From positions 124,001 to 188,000 of the forward strand of contig NZ_CP025938.1 in NCBI RefSeq assembly GCF_002893765.1: 64,000 nt of DNA, given 5' to 3'. The stretch comes from Tamlana carrageenivorans (GTDB lineage Bacteria; Bacteroidota; Bacteroidia; Flavobacteriales; Flavobacteriaceae). This document shows positions 33,754 to 42,657 of the stretch, piece after piece. Both the position numbers and the translations under genes were made by a program. Each line of letters starts with the position of its first letter. The stretch's first letter is position 1. The notes below the pieces were generated by a model. It saw only the letters and a program-made list of their open reading frames with translations. It had not been told where the DNA came from and ran no database searches.

Positions 33754-34503
33754 TTATTTTGAAGTTGAATTATCTATTACAGAAAGCATGATATAAAATA
33801 AGATGATAACAGGAATGGCTATAAACTTTAAAACCACCACAAATACCACACTTACAATTAAGAATATATAACGAATCACATTTCCCTTAAAACTAAAATC
33901 TTTAAATTTTAATGCAAACAATTTAATATTAGCATTTAAAATATAACAACTTAAAAGAGTCATACCCACTAAAAACCACGTGTTTAGAATTATAGATTGC
34001 ACAAAAGCACTGTTTTGAAACTCTAAAATTAGAGGAAGCCCTAATATTAAAATGGTATTTGCAGGCGTTGGCAATCCTTTAAAAAAAGATTGCTGCTCAT
34101 CGTCAATATTAAATTTCGCCAAACGATAAGCCGACCCTAAAGTAATAAGGAATCCGAAAAACGGAAAAATCGCATTAAATTCTAATTGTGACATTTCAGT
34201 AGGCATAAGGGATGTTGTTTCCAAATCTCCCCAAGCAGGCAAGGACATTTCTAGAAGTTTATACATCACTATTCCAGGCACCAATCCGCTAGTTACCATA
34301 TCTGCTAAGGAATCTAACTGCAAACCTAATTCACTAGATACCTTTAGCTTTCTAGCTGCAAATCCATCAAAGAAATCGAAAAATATGCCAAGAAACACAA
34401 AAAAGGCTGCGTACACAAATTGATTATTTACAGCAAAAATCACCGCTATACTTCCGCAAAATAAATTTAAAAGTGTTAATATATTAGGAATATGTTTCTT
34501 CAT
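33754..34503 (-). CDS. pssA: CDP-diacylglycerol-serine O-phosphatidyltransferase
   Basis: A 249-residue integral membrane enzyme making phosphatidylserine, the precursor of phosphatidylethanolamine. FFDGFAARKLKVSSELGLQLDSLAD carries the CDP-alcohol phosphotransferase motif DGxxARx8GxxxDxxxD. The N-terminus (NILTLLNLFCGSIAVIFA) is also typical. The Asp residues are complete. Confidence 0.9.
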   Translation of the reverse strand: MKKHIPNILTLLNLFCGSIAVIFAVNNQFVYAAFFVFLGIFFDFFDGFAARKLKVSSELGLQLDSLADMVTSGLVPGIVMYKLLEMSLPAWGDLETTSLMPTEMSQLEFNAIFPFFGFLITLGSAYRLAKFNIDDEQQSFFKGLPTPANTILILGLPLILEFQNSAFVQSIILNTWFLVGMTLLSCYILNANIKLFALKFKDFSFKGNVIRYIFLIVSVVFVVVLKFIAIPVIILFYIMLSVIDNSTSK

Positions 34504-34549
34504 AATTTAAATGAAATAAAATTAGTTATATACTGTTTTAAGCGTCATT

Positions 34550-34795
34550 CATGCTTTGATCTTCTGTCACGCTGAGCTTGTCGAAGCGCTATTTATGCCC
34601 TGCTGTTTGTGGCTTTCGACAGGCTTAGGCTGACAATAATAAGCAGATGTTGACAACCTCAAACAAAGCCTTGTCATAAATACCCTTTAATCTTCAAATC
34701 CATTTTCATGCTTTGATCCGCTGTCACGCTGAGCTTGTCGAAGCGCAACTTACACCATGTTGATGATAGTCTTTGACTGGCTCATGCTGACCTCT
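34550..34795. repeat. Two inverted repeat units of the GCTTGTCGAAG family
   Basis: TTCATGCTTTGATC, then CTGTCACGCTGAGCTTGTCG, occurs at about 34548-34589 and again at 34706-34746, each followed by a degraded inverted copy (CTTTCGACAGGCTTAGGCTG at 34613; CTTTGACTGGCTCATGCTG at 34769). They fill the 34504-34961 gap between divergent pssA and porV2-like genes. Confidence 0.75.
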
Positions 34796-34961
34796 CGTTC
34801 TTGACAAAACACGCCTCCTCTCACCATATAATTTCAAGAATCAAAACAACGCTTTTTTAAAACAGCTTCTTAAAATTTTAGTAAAAATAACAAACAAATT
34901 TAGTCTGAAATAGCGAATAAACAATATCTAAGGTAAATTACAGTTTATAGGTTTATAATTT

Positions 34962-36059
34962 ATGTGCATATTTGTAAAAAAATTACCTTTGAAAACCAAA
35001 GTTACCGTATTCATTTTATTCCTATCGTTTTCTGCTTTCGGACAAGCTGTTAGAAAATATTCTAATGAGTTTATGAATATTGGTGTAGATGCTGCTGCTT
35101 TAGGCATGAGTAATGCTGTTACAGCCCATACCGCCGATGTTAATTCGGGGTATTGGAATCCTGCTGGACTTTTAAAACTAAAGGACAACCAAGCCTCACT
35201 GATGCACTCCAGTTACTTTGCGAATATTGCAAATTACGATTATGCCGCTTTTGCAATGCCTATTGACGAAAGAAGTGCCGTAGGTTTCTCTTTAATTCGT
35301 TTTGGTGTGGACGACATCCTAAATACCACCCAACTTATTGACGCGCAAGGCAATATCAATTACGACCGTATTAGTTTATTTTCTACCGCCGATTATGGCT
35401 TAACGTTTTCATATGCCAGACACATGCCTGTTCAAGGATTAAATTATGGTGTTAATGCTAAAGTGATTAGAAGAATTATTGGCGATTTTGCGTCGTCGTG
35501 GGGATTCGGACTCGACTTTGGCATGCAATTTCAAACCCAGAATAACTGGAAATTTGGAATCATGGCTCGGGACATCACCACCACTTATAATGCTTGGGCT
35601 ATTGATGAAGATGAATTTAAAACCATTCAGGATGCCATTCCTGGGCAAAACCAAGAACTTCCTGAAACTACTGAAATTACCATTCCGAAATTACAAATTG
35701 GAGTTTCTAAAAAAGTGGATTTCCATTACGACTACAGCTTACTCACTTCGGTTAATTTAAACGTGCGTTTTGAAGAAAACAATGACATTATTTCAACCTC
35801 GGCGGCGAGCATCAATCCTGCTTTAGGTTTTGAATTTGGCTATATAGACATGGTCTATTTACGCGGTGGTATGGGTAATTTTCAAAATGAATTACAAATC
35901 GATAACTCCCAGCAATTAAGTTTTCAGCCTACTTTTGGTGTCGGATTTAATTATCGCGGTATTCAAGTGGATTATGCTTTTACCGACATTGGCGATCAAA
36001 GTATAGCGCTTTACTCCAACGTATTTTCCTTAAAACTAGATTTTAGTATTTTTAGATGA
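34962..36059 (+). CDS. PorV/PorQ-family type IX secretion outer-membrane protein (PorV2-like)
   Basis: A 365-residue protein with a signal peptide ending SFSAFGQ and a predicted beta-barrel. The N-terminal AVRKYSNEFMNIGVDAAALGMSNAVTA and VNSGYWNPAGLLKL (WNPAG) are hallmarks of the PorV/PorQ family, and the C-terminus ends in a beta strand with Phe. It probably supports type IX secretion. Its stop overlaps the next gene's start (ATGA), linking the two. Confidence 0.85.
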   Translation: MCIFVKKLPLKTKVTVFILFLSFSAFGQAVRKYSNEFMNIGVDAAALGMSNAVTAHTADVNSGYWNPAGLLKLKDNQASLMHSSYFANIANYDYAAFAMPIDERSAVGFSLIRFGVDDILNTTQLIDAQGNINYDRISLFSTADYGLTFSYARHMPVQGLNYGVNAKVIRRIIGDFASSWGFGLDFGMQFQTQNNWKFGIMARDITTTYNAWAIDEDEFKTIQDAIPGQNQELPETTEITIPKLQIGVSKKVDFHYDYSLLTSVNLNVRFEENNDIISTSAASINPALGFEFGYIDMVYLRGGMGNFQNELQIDNSQQLSFQPTFGVGFNYRGIQVDYAFTDIGDQSIALYSNVFSLKLDFSIFR

Positions 36060-37225
36060 TGCAAAAACATAGCTTTTTTATTCTCCTTTTTTTTACGATT
36101 CACTTTTCCATTGCGCAACAGCACCAGTTATCGGAAACCGCTACCGTAAGCGTGCTTACCGTTGAACCTGGCAACCATTTAAACGATGCTTTTGGTCATA
36201 GTGGCTTTAGAATAAAAGACCGTTTATCTGGTCTTGATGTGGTTTACGGTTATGGAGAATACGATTTTAATACACCAAATTTCTATTTGAAATTTGCTCA
36301 AGGTAAATTAAACTATCTCATTAGTAAAACCGAGTACAACAGGTTTTTTCAGGTATATCGCTATTACGACCGATCCATTCGAGAGCAGGTTTTAAACTTA
36401 ACCCAGGCCGAAAAACAAAAACTCTACGATTATTTAACAAACAATTACAAACCTGAAAACCGTGGCTATCTCTACGATTTCTTTTTTGATAATTGTGCTA
36501 CTAAAATTAAAGATGTTACCAATATTGCCGTAAATAACACGATTGAATTTCACGAACCTAAGGATTTTGAAAACGCTAGTTTTCGTACGTTAATCCAAAA
36601 CGAATTACACAGAAATAGCTGGGGAAGTTTAGGTATCGATATTTGCTTAGGGTCGGTTATTGACAGACAGGCACCTGCCGAGGATCATATGTTTTTACCT
36701 AAAAATATTTACAAATTCTTTGAAAACGCCACTATTGGCAAGAATAAACCTCTTGTTAGCAGTAGCCGTACTTTATATAGTCAGCAGCAACCTCCTGCGA
36801 AAAATAACTTTTTAACCAGCCCCTTATTTATTTTAGGCATCATAGCATGTTTTATCATTTTTATCACCTTTAAAGATTATAAAAACCAAAAACAAAGCAA
36901 ATGGTTAGATATCATGATATTTTGCATTACTGGAATCATAGGCCTGCTTATTCTTTTACTTTGGTTTGCTACCGACCATAGAGGTACACATCAAAATTAC
37001 AATTTACTGTGGGCATTTGTTTTAAACCTCTTTGTTATCGGGCAATGGTTTAAGGATAAACCAACTCCATGGTTTGTGAAGTACATTAAACTACTCCTTA
37101 TTCTTATGTGCTTAATGACACTGCATTGGATTATAGGTGTTCAGGTTTTTGCAATTGGATTAATTCCAATATTAATAGCACTAATGCTTAGGTATGTATT
37201 CCTGGTTTGGAATTACAACCGCTAA
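36056..37225 (+). CDS. DUF4105 / Lnb-type lipoprotein N-acyltransferase candidate
   Basis: A 389-residue protein: signal (FFTIHFSIAQQ), periplasmic DUF4105 domain (about 22-230) and four or so membrane helices (from about 255). SVLTVEPGNHLNDAFGHSGFRIKD and DFFFDNCATKIKD contain the conserved His and Cys of the family. A Bacteroides member, Lnb, has been reported to N-acylate lipoproteins, a step for which Bacteroidota lack Lnt; assignment here is by family resemblance. It overlaps the PorV2-like gene by 4 bp. Confidence 0.75.
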   Translation: MMQKHSFFILLFFTIHFSIAQQHQLSETATVSVLTVEPGNHLNDAFGHSGFRIKDRLSGLDVVYGYGEYDFNTPNFYLKFAQGKLNYLISKTEYNRFFQVYRYYDRSIREQVLNLTQAEKQKLYDYLTNNYKPENRGYLYDFFFDNCATKIKDVTNIAVNNTIEFHEPKDFENASFRTLIQNELHRNSWGSLGIDICLGSVIDRQAPAEDHMFLPKNIYKFFENATIGKNKPLVSSSRTLYSQQQPPAKNNFLTSPLFILGIIACFIIFITFKDYKNQKQSKWLDIMIFCITGIIGLLILLLWFATDHRGTHQNYNLLWAFVLNLFVIGQWFKDKPTPWFVKYIKLLLILMCLMTLHWIIGVQVFAIGLIPILIALMLRYVFLVWNYNR

Positions 37226-37252
37226 ATTTCATCAATTTTTAAGCTGAAAAGG

Positions 37253-38647
37253 CTATTGTCCTCTTAGAAATATGACCGTACTCATGCTTTTGACTAGAAT
37301 AATGATATCTAGAAAGAAGCCACGATGTTTTATATAGTATAAGTCATACTGAAGTTTTAACAAACTGTCATCTACAGATGAAGCATAACGTGTTTTAACC
37401 TGAGCCCATCCGGTTAAGCCTGGTTTTACAATATGTCTCGTTTCGTAAAAGGGTAACTCCTTAGAGAGTTCTTTAACAAAGACTTCACGTTCGGGTCTTG
37501 GGCCTATAAAACTCATTTCGCCTTTTAAAACATTAAGAAACTGAGGAAATTCATCCAACCTCGTATGCCGCATAAACTTTCCAAACGGTGTTATTCTACG
37601 ATCATTTTTAGTTGCCCAAATCGCCTTTGTTGTTTCTGCATTTTTAATCATCGTACGGTATTTGATAATCTTAAATAACTTACCATTTTTACCAACACGT
37701 TCTTGGGTGTAAAATAAAGGTCCTCTATTAGCCAAAAGGTTTCCAATTAAAACAATGGGCAACAAACATATTCCTATTAGTAATCCGCAACTGGCTAAAA
37801 TTAAATCGAAAACCCGTCTAAAAAACAGATACAATTTATTTTTATTATTCCTACTAAAAGGGAAGTACTTGTAAAAATCTTTACCCACAAACTGCACCGG
37901 AACGCGTTCGGTCATTTCCTCATACACATTGGTATATTCATTAATAGGAAATCCGGCTTCTAGCAATTTAATAAGGGTCACATAGGTTTCTGATGTGATA
38001 GTCTCCGAATTATAACTTGCCACAACCACTTCGGAAATCCCTTCCTTACTTATAATGTCTTCAATGTCCTTGGGCTGGTATTCAGTAATACCATCTAACT
38101 TTACATGAGACATCTCTTGAGAAGCTTCACAATTTACAAAAGCCACTATTTTATAATTTGGATCGGTTTCATTGAAGGCATCTACTATATTTTCAATCAT
38201 GCTGCCCTCTCCTATGATTAATACTTTTTTATGAAATCTTGGTGATGCAATAAAAGTGATATAGGCAAAGCGCCAAATAAAAAGCGCTAAAAGTATCGCA
38301 AAATAAAAGTAAATAATTTGTAGTCGGTTGCCTGGTAAAACGGGTGTATAAAAAGGGGTTAACAAATAAAACAAGACCGTAACCGATCCCGTCATGATAA
38401 TCCCAAATGAAATGCGTTCCATTTTACTGGATTTTTGCAAATCATAAAGTTCAAAAATAGAACCGAATACCGAAAGATATAAAACCAAAACAAACACCCA
38501 GGTCCAGTTTTGGTTGCTAATAGTAAAATAATCAAAATGAAATATACGTCCTACAAAATATAACACTAAAAGCACTGAAAGCAGATCAAAACATCGTAAC
38601 AAGATCTTACGTTCGGAAACATTAAAATGTAGATTGCTTTTCACCAT
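37253..38647 (-). CDS. Polyprenyl glycosylphosphotransferase (initiating sugar transferase)
   Basis: I chose ATG 38647 (MVKSNLHFNVSERKILLRCFD), 464 residues, since the longer frame would run into the upstream gene. Four N-terminal helices, a Rossmann-like central domain (VLIIGEGSMIENIVDAF), another helix, then the bacterial sugar transferase domain: FKIIKYRTM, RITPFGKFMRHTRLDEFPQFLNVLKGEMSFIGPRPE and KPGLTGWAQV. It loads the first sugar-phosphate onto undecaprenyl phosphate. It closes the leftward 37-42 kb polysaccharide group. Confidence 0.9.
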   Translation of the reverse strand: MVKSNLHFNVSERKILLRCFDLLSVLLVLYFVGRIFHFDYFTISNQNWTWVFVLVLYLSVFGSIFELYDLQKSSKMERISFGIIMTGSVTVLFYLLTPFYTPVLPGNRLQIIYFYFAILLALFIWRFAYITFIASPRFHKKVLIIGEGSMIENIVDAFNETDPNYKIVAFVNCEASQEMSHVKLDGITEYQPKDIEDIISKEGISEVVVASYNSETITSETYVTLIKLLEAGFPINEYTNVYEEMTERVPVQFVGKDFYKYFPFSRNNKNKLYLFFRRVFDLILASCGLLIGICLLPIVLIGNLLANRGPLFYTQERVGKNGKLFKIIKYRTMIKNAETTKAIWATKNDRRITPFGKFMRHTRLDEFPQFLNVLKGEMSFIGPRPEREVFVKELSKELPFYETRHIVKPGLTGWAQVKTRYASSVDDSLLKLQYDLYYIKHRGFFLDIIILVKSMSTVIFLRGQ

Positions 38648-38690
38648 AATCAAACTTTTGAGAGAGGTTAAAGATACTAAGTATAATCTA

Positions 38691-39713
38691 CTACACCTTA
38701 TTTTCGTTAAATAGTTTGATCCATTTGTTTTTAACATGTTGCCAGTCAAATTGGGTAACAAAATTCCTAGCGGTTTGACTGATTTGCTGAGCTTTTTTGG
38801 GGTTACCTATCAGTTCTAATAACATCTCAACAAAAGACGGCGCTGAATTAGGCTCGACCAAAACACCATTCACACCGTTGTGAATAAGGTAAGGCATCCC
38901 TCCCACATTTGTCGACACCACAATCAAGCCTAAAGCCATCGCTTCCAACACACTAACAGGCATATTATCAATATGAGTGGTATTTATAAAAAAGTTATAT
39001 GCCTTTGATAATTCTATCCACTCGCCCTTCGACAGTTTACCTGTAAAACGCACGTCAACATTTAAACCTTTCGCATATTCTTTCGTTTCTTGAAGACTAC
39101 CATCACCTTCGGGACCAACCATACATAATTCGGCTTGCAAACCTTGATCTAAGAGTGATTTTAAAATATCTACAGCTAATTTCGGATTATAAATTTCAGA
39201 AAAGGAACGCACCCAAAGCAGTTTGATACACTTATAATCTTTTAAAGCATAGGGATAGTTTTCTAAAGTAATGGTATTTGGAATGCATATCACATTTTGA
39301 AATCCATACGCTTCAAAATTAAATTTCGTGTACTGTGAAGGTGCCACATTAACATACGCATGATCAAACAACACTTTTGAAAGCTTCGGGGATTGCTTTA
39401 AGCGCTTAGGTAAGTTTCCGCCGTGCAAAATAGGTATATATTTAAGATTCAACCATTGGCATAGCCTTCCGCAGCTAAAAGCAAAATAGAAATTTTGTGT
39501 ACTGTAAGTATCAATAAGCACATAGTCTAAGCTTTTCCTGTACCTAAAAATATGATTAAGCATGTCTAATAATCGTAACCCTCTATTTACCTTACTAGAA
39601 GCTGTCATGACATCAATACCAGAATCTCTTAACAAGCGACTAAGCGTATCGATAGTTGTAACCGTTTTATGGCTCTGCGCTAACTGATTTCCTATGTACA
39701 GTATTTTCTTCAT
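38691..39713 (-). CDS. GT4-type glycosyltransferase
   Basis: A 340-residue GT-B fold enzyme. The C-terminal nucleotide-sugar site is visible as FINTTHIDNMPVSVLEAMALGLIVVSTNVGGMPYLIHNGVNGVLVEP, with the EX7E motif changed to SVLEAMALG. The donor and acceptor are unknown. It lies 6 bp after the Wzy-like gene and upstream of the initiating transferase. Confidence 0.85.
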   Translation of the reverse strand: MKKILYIGNQLAQSHKTVTTIDTLSRLLRDSGIDVMTASSKVNRGLRLLDMLNHIFRYRKSLDYVLIDTYSTQNFYFAFSCGRLCQWLNLKYIPILHGGNLPKRLKQSPKLSKVLFDHAYVNVAPSQYTKFNFEAYGFQNVICIPNTITLENYPYALKDYKCIKLLWVRSFSEIYNPKLAVDILKSLLDQGLQAELCMVGPEGDGSLQETKEYAKGLNVDVRFTGKLSKGEWIELSKAYNFFINTTHIDNMPVSVLEAMALGLIVVSTNVGGMPYLIHNGVNGVLVEPNSAPSFVEMLLELIGNPKKAQQISQTARNFVTQFDWQHVKNKWIKLFNENKV

Positions 39714-39719
39714 AAGGAT

Positions 39720-41078
39720 TTAAGCAGCCTCTATTTCTATTTTTTTAGGTTTTTCTGGAGTTTTATAGCTGATATTCAGTAAACACAAAGCGTATAAAAA
39801 ACCAGGAGCGGCAATACGCATGGCTGAATGATTAATGGTTAGCAACCAGAAGAAATAAAACGAAAAGAAAAACAGGTTATTTCGGTTTTTAATCCTATAA
39901 AGTAATGGTGCAAAAAGTAAAATTGAAAAAGCTAAAATACCCATGAGGCCATGTTCTGAGATTATGCGACTCATTTCGTTATGAGAAGCAGCTACAACCC
40001 CTGTTTCATTAAATCGAATTTCCTTTATTTTACCAACACCCACACCAAAAAAAGGATGGTCTAAAAATTCATTAAATTCCTGAGCAAATAAATCGAAACG
40101 TCCCGTTGAGACATCTTCCTTTTCACGACCAGCAGCATCTTGATTGGCATAGCGTTTATCTAAATAACCACTGGTTTGAATGGAACTCACTAACCAAATA
40201 AAGGTAATAGCACCCCCAAAAATGAGTCCTAAAAATTTAATTTTAAACTTTGTTTTTAAGTTGCCCTTTAAATAGTACATACCTAAAAAGGCCAAAATCA
40301 TAATTACAGCAGTAATAACGCCTCCCCTACTAAAGGTCGCTAAGGCTCTAAAGGCCAGCAAGCCTAAAAGCGCTAAGTCGAAAGCTCTATGCCATAGCCC
40401 TTCTTTAGAAATAAAAAAGCGAACCGCTAAAACAAAAATGCCAATGCCCAATACGGTGGCCACCTGATTTGGACCAAAACCGCCCGATGTGGCAAAATTT
40501 GATCCTGTTCCTGTAATCACTTCTTTCAAATCCGGGGTATATAAAAACAAATAGGTTGTAATACTCACTAAAGGCAGTAAAAAAGCCCATAGAATAATTT
40601 TCATTTGATTGATGGTTACCGTACGCCGATAACAAAATACAGCGGCAATACCCAAACATACAGGACCACTTAGGTTAAAGGCAATGGCTTTACGAATATT
40701 GGTTTCAAAGCTCATTTCGGTAACGGCTACAAAGATTCCAGGAATTAGGAGTAAGATGTATAGCATATAGATGAGCGCCTGATTAGAAAAACCATTGCTA
40801 AAGATTCCGATTAAAGAAAAAAGAATCACGAGGTATTTACTAGCTTCATAAAATACCGTCCCACCATTCATTCGTAAAAAAACCTCAACACCCACCACAT
40901 ATGCACAGGCCACTAAAACATAAAATGACTTATATTTTTTAGAGGCATTTACAATTTTATAACTAAAAAAAACTGTGGTGAATAAAAAGTACATCAAGGC
41001 CAATGGCTTAAAAGCAAACACCATAACAGCCAGAACTACATGAAATATGATAAGTTTGTAGTATAGAGTTAACTTCAT
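39720..41078 (-). CDS. O-antigen polymerase/ligase family membrane protein (Wzy/WaaL-like)
   Basis: A 452-residue protein with about 11 membrane helices and a large periplasmic loop (about 290-350) containing TGRFDLFAQEFNEFLDHPFFGVGVGKI and ASHNEMSRIISEHGLMG, the region typical of the O-antigen ligase family. It probably polymerises repeat units or joins them to a carrier. It overlaps the upstream glycosyltransferase by 4 bp. Confidence 0.85.
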   Translation of the reverse strand: MKLTLYYKLIIFHVVLAVMVFAFKPLALMYFLFTTVFFSYKIVNASKKYKSFYVLVACAYVVGVEVFLRMNGGTVFYEASKYLVILFSLIGIFSNGFSNQALIYMLYILLLIPGIFVAVTEMSFETNIRKAIAFNLSGPVCLGIAAVFCYRRTVTINQMKIILWAFLLPLVSITTYLFLYTPDLKEVITGTGSNFATSGGFGPNQVATVLGIGIFVLAVRFFISKEGLWHRAFDLALLGLLAFRALATFSRGGVITAVIMILAFLGMYYLKGNLKTKFKIKFLGLIFGGAITFIWLVSSIQTSGYLDKRYANQDAAGREKEDVSTGRFDLFAQEFNEFLDHPFFGVGVGKIKEIRFNETGVVAASHNEMSRIISEHGLMGILAFSILLFAPLLYRIKNRNNLFFFSFYFFWLLTINHSAMRIAAPGFLYALCLLNISYKTPEKPKKIEIEAA

Positions 41079-42151
41079 TTTTTGTAGCTTTTATAAACCT
41101 CGATTACCGATTTGATTGCTTTTCTTGCGGAAAAATCGTTTTGTACTTTATACTTCAAATTTTCAGCTAATTGTTGACGTAAACTGTTATTTTCAAGCAG
41201 TATTAACATAGCAGAAGCTAAGGCTTCATGATTTTCTGGTGCGACTAAAACACCTTCTTCGGTTGAAGCAATTACCTTATCACAATCGCCCACATTTGTA
41301 ACAACTACCGGTAAGCCAGCCATGCCATATTCTAATAATGCCAAAGGTAAGCCTTCCGACTTTGAAGACAAAACCCCCAGATCGCAAGACTGTAAAATTT
41401 GACTCACATCCTTACAACTCCCATAAATGAAAACTTTTTGTTCTAATTGATGCTCAAAAATATGATTTTTAACCTCCGTAGCATAATCATCTTCAAAATC
41501 CTTACCTACCAAATGCAAAGTCCAATCTTGATGTTTTTCTATAACTATTTCAAAAGCCTTTAATAAATTGATATGATCTTTTTGAGGTCTTAAATTCGCC
41601 AAACAAACCATACGCTTCTCTGACATACCCAGTAGTTTAGTGATCGCCAAGTTGGTGTCTGGTGACACAAAATTCGACAAAAACGTAACTTTTTTAGCCA
41701 AAAGATGTTGACTATCCCAAGCCTCTAAATTTTTATTCACCGTAAACACATGATTAAAAAACTTTGAGCATTTTTTTAAAACAAATTGAGGTCGTTGCTC
41801 TAAAAACTCACTATTCCCGTAATGATCATGCCATATGACGATGAGTTTAGGGTTTAACAACTTCATTACAGTAGCTAAAAAATAGGATGTCGCATGAGCA
41901 TGAATCACATCAATTTTATTTTGGATTACATAGCGATTCAGTTTTTTTATGGCTCTAAAATCAAGCGTAGACTTTTTATTCAAAAACAAATAGGAAACTT
42001 CATTTAAAACATTTTCTTTTAAAAGTCCTTCAGATCGCGTCGTACACAAATACGAACCTTCAATTTGAGTTGAAAGCATATTGGCAAAATTTACCGCCAT
42101 GCGTTCGGCGCCACCTGTGTTTAATGTATCTATGAGTTGTAATACTCTCAC
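41075..42151 (-). CDS. GT4-type glycosyltransferase
   Basis: A 358-residue GT-B enzyme. MRVLQLIDTLNTGGAERMAVNFANML is the typical N-terminal loop; SSKSEGLPLALLEYGMAGLPVVVTNVGDCDKVI is the C-terminal donor site (EGLPLALLE is the EX7E region). Substrates are unknown. It is the first gene of the 37-42 kb operon. Confidence 0.87.
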   Translation of the reverse strand: MRVLQLIDTLNTGGAERMAVNFANMLSTQIEGSYLCTTRSEGLLKENVLNEVSYLFLNKKSTLDFRAIKKLNRYVIQNKIDVIHAHATSYFLATVMKLLNPKLIVIWHDHYGNSEFLEQRPQFVLKKCSKFFNHVFTVNKNLEAWDSQHLLAKKVTFLSNFVSPDTNLAITKLLGMSEKRMVCLANLRPQKDHINLLKAFEIVIEKHQDWTLHLVGKDFEDDYATEVKNHIFEHQLEQKVFIYGSCKDVSQILQSCDLGVLSSKSEGLPLALLEYGMAGLPVVVTNVGDCDKVIASTEEGVLVAPENHEALASAMLILLENNSLRQQLAENLKYKVQNDFSARKAIKSVIEVYKSYKK

Positions 42152-42657
42152 GCTTGTCTTTTAGGGAATAAATATACTTGTATTCTTGAAAAGGGCATGA
42201 TTTCCAATAGTATTTTTGGATTTTGACGTGTGATTTTTTAATAGTCACTAACTTTTATGAAAATATAGTATGTTGCCATTATGAGAATGTCTGTCATACT
42301 GAATGTATCTATCATGCAGAACGCAGTGAAGCATCTTCTTCAACTGGAACTGGAGATTCTTCTGTCCTACCTCCTTCTGCCGAATTAAACAGATCTATGT
42401 AATCATGTTGAACCGAGCAGTCATTCAGTTCGCAGTAATGTATCTTCTTTAAATCCCAAGAGTAATCAAACACATCAATTAGCCACTACCTGACTCAGAA
42501 ACACCATATTAGACACGCTAGGCATCTTCGATAAAAACAATATTTTCATCTCGATAGTCCTCAAGGGTGGGTAGGAGCCACGTTTTCAATTCATGCTACG
42601 TTGGTTATTTCACGATTGACGACTCGCGGTTAAACAAGAATTTAATTTTCTAAAAAA
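42152..42657. repeat. Gene-free gap with decayed intergenic repeats
   Basis: About 500 bp without a credible ORF. GAGATTCTTCTGTCCTACCT (42353-42372) matches the motif at 30441 and 32745, and GTCATACTGAATGTATC and CATGCAGAACGCAGTGAAGC resemble the TCATTCTGA-type dispersed repeats. It marks the left border of the PAAR/effector island. Confidence 0.5.

Noticed and set aside
38648..38761. Extended N-terminus of the initiating sugar transferase
   Set aside because: It would overlap the preceding glycosyltransferase gene by 71 bp and has no family resemblance; ATG 38647 fits.
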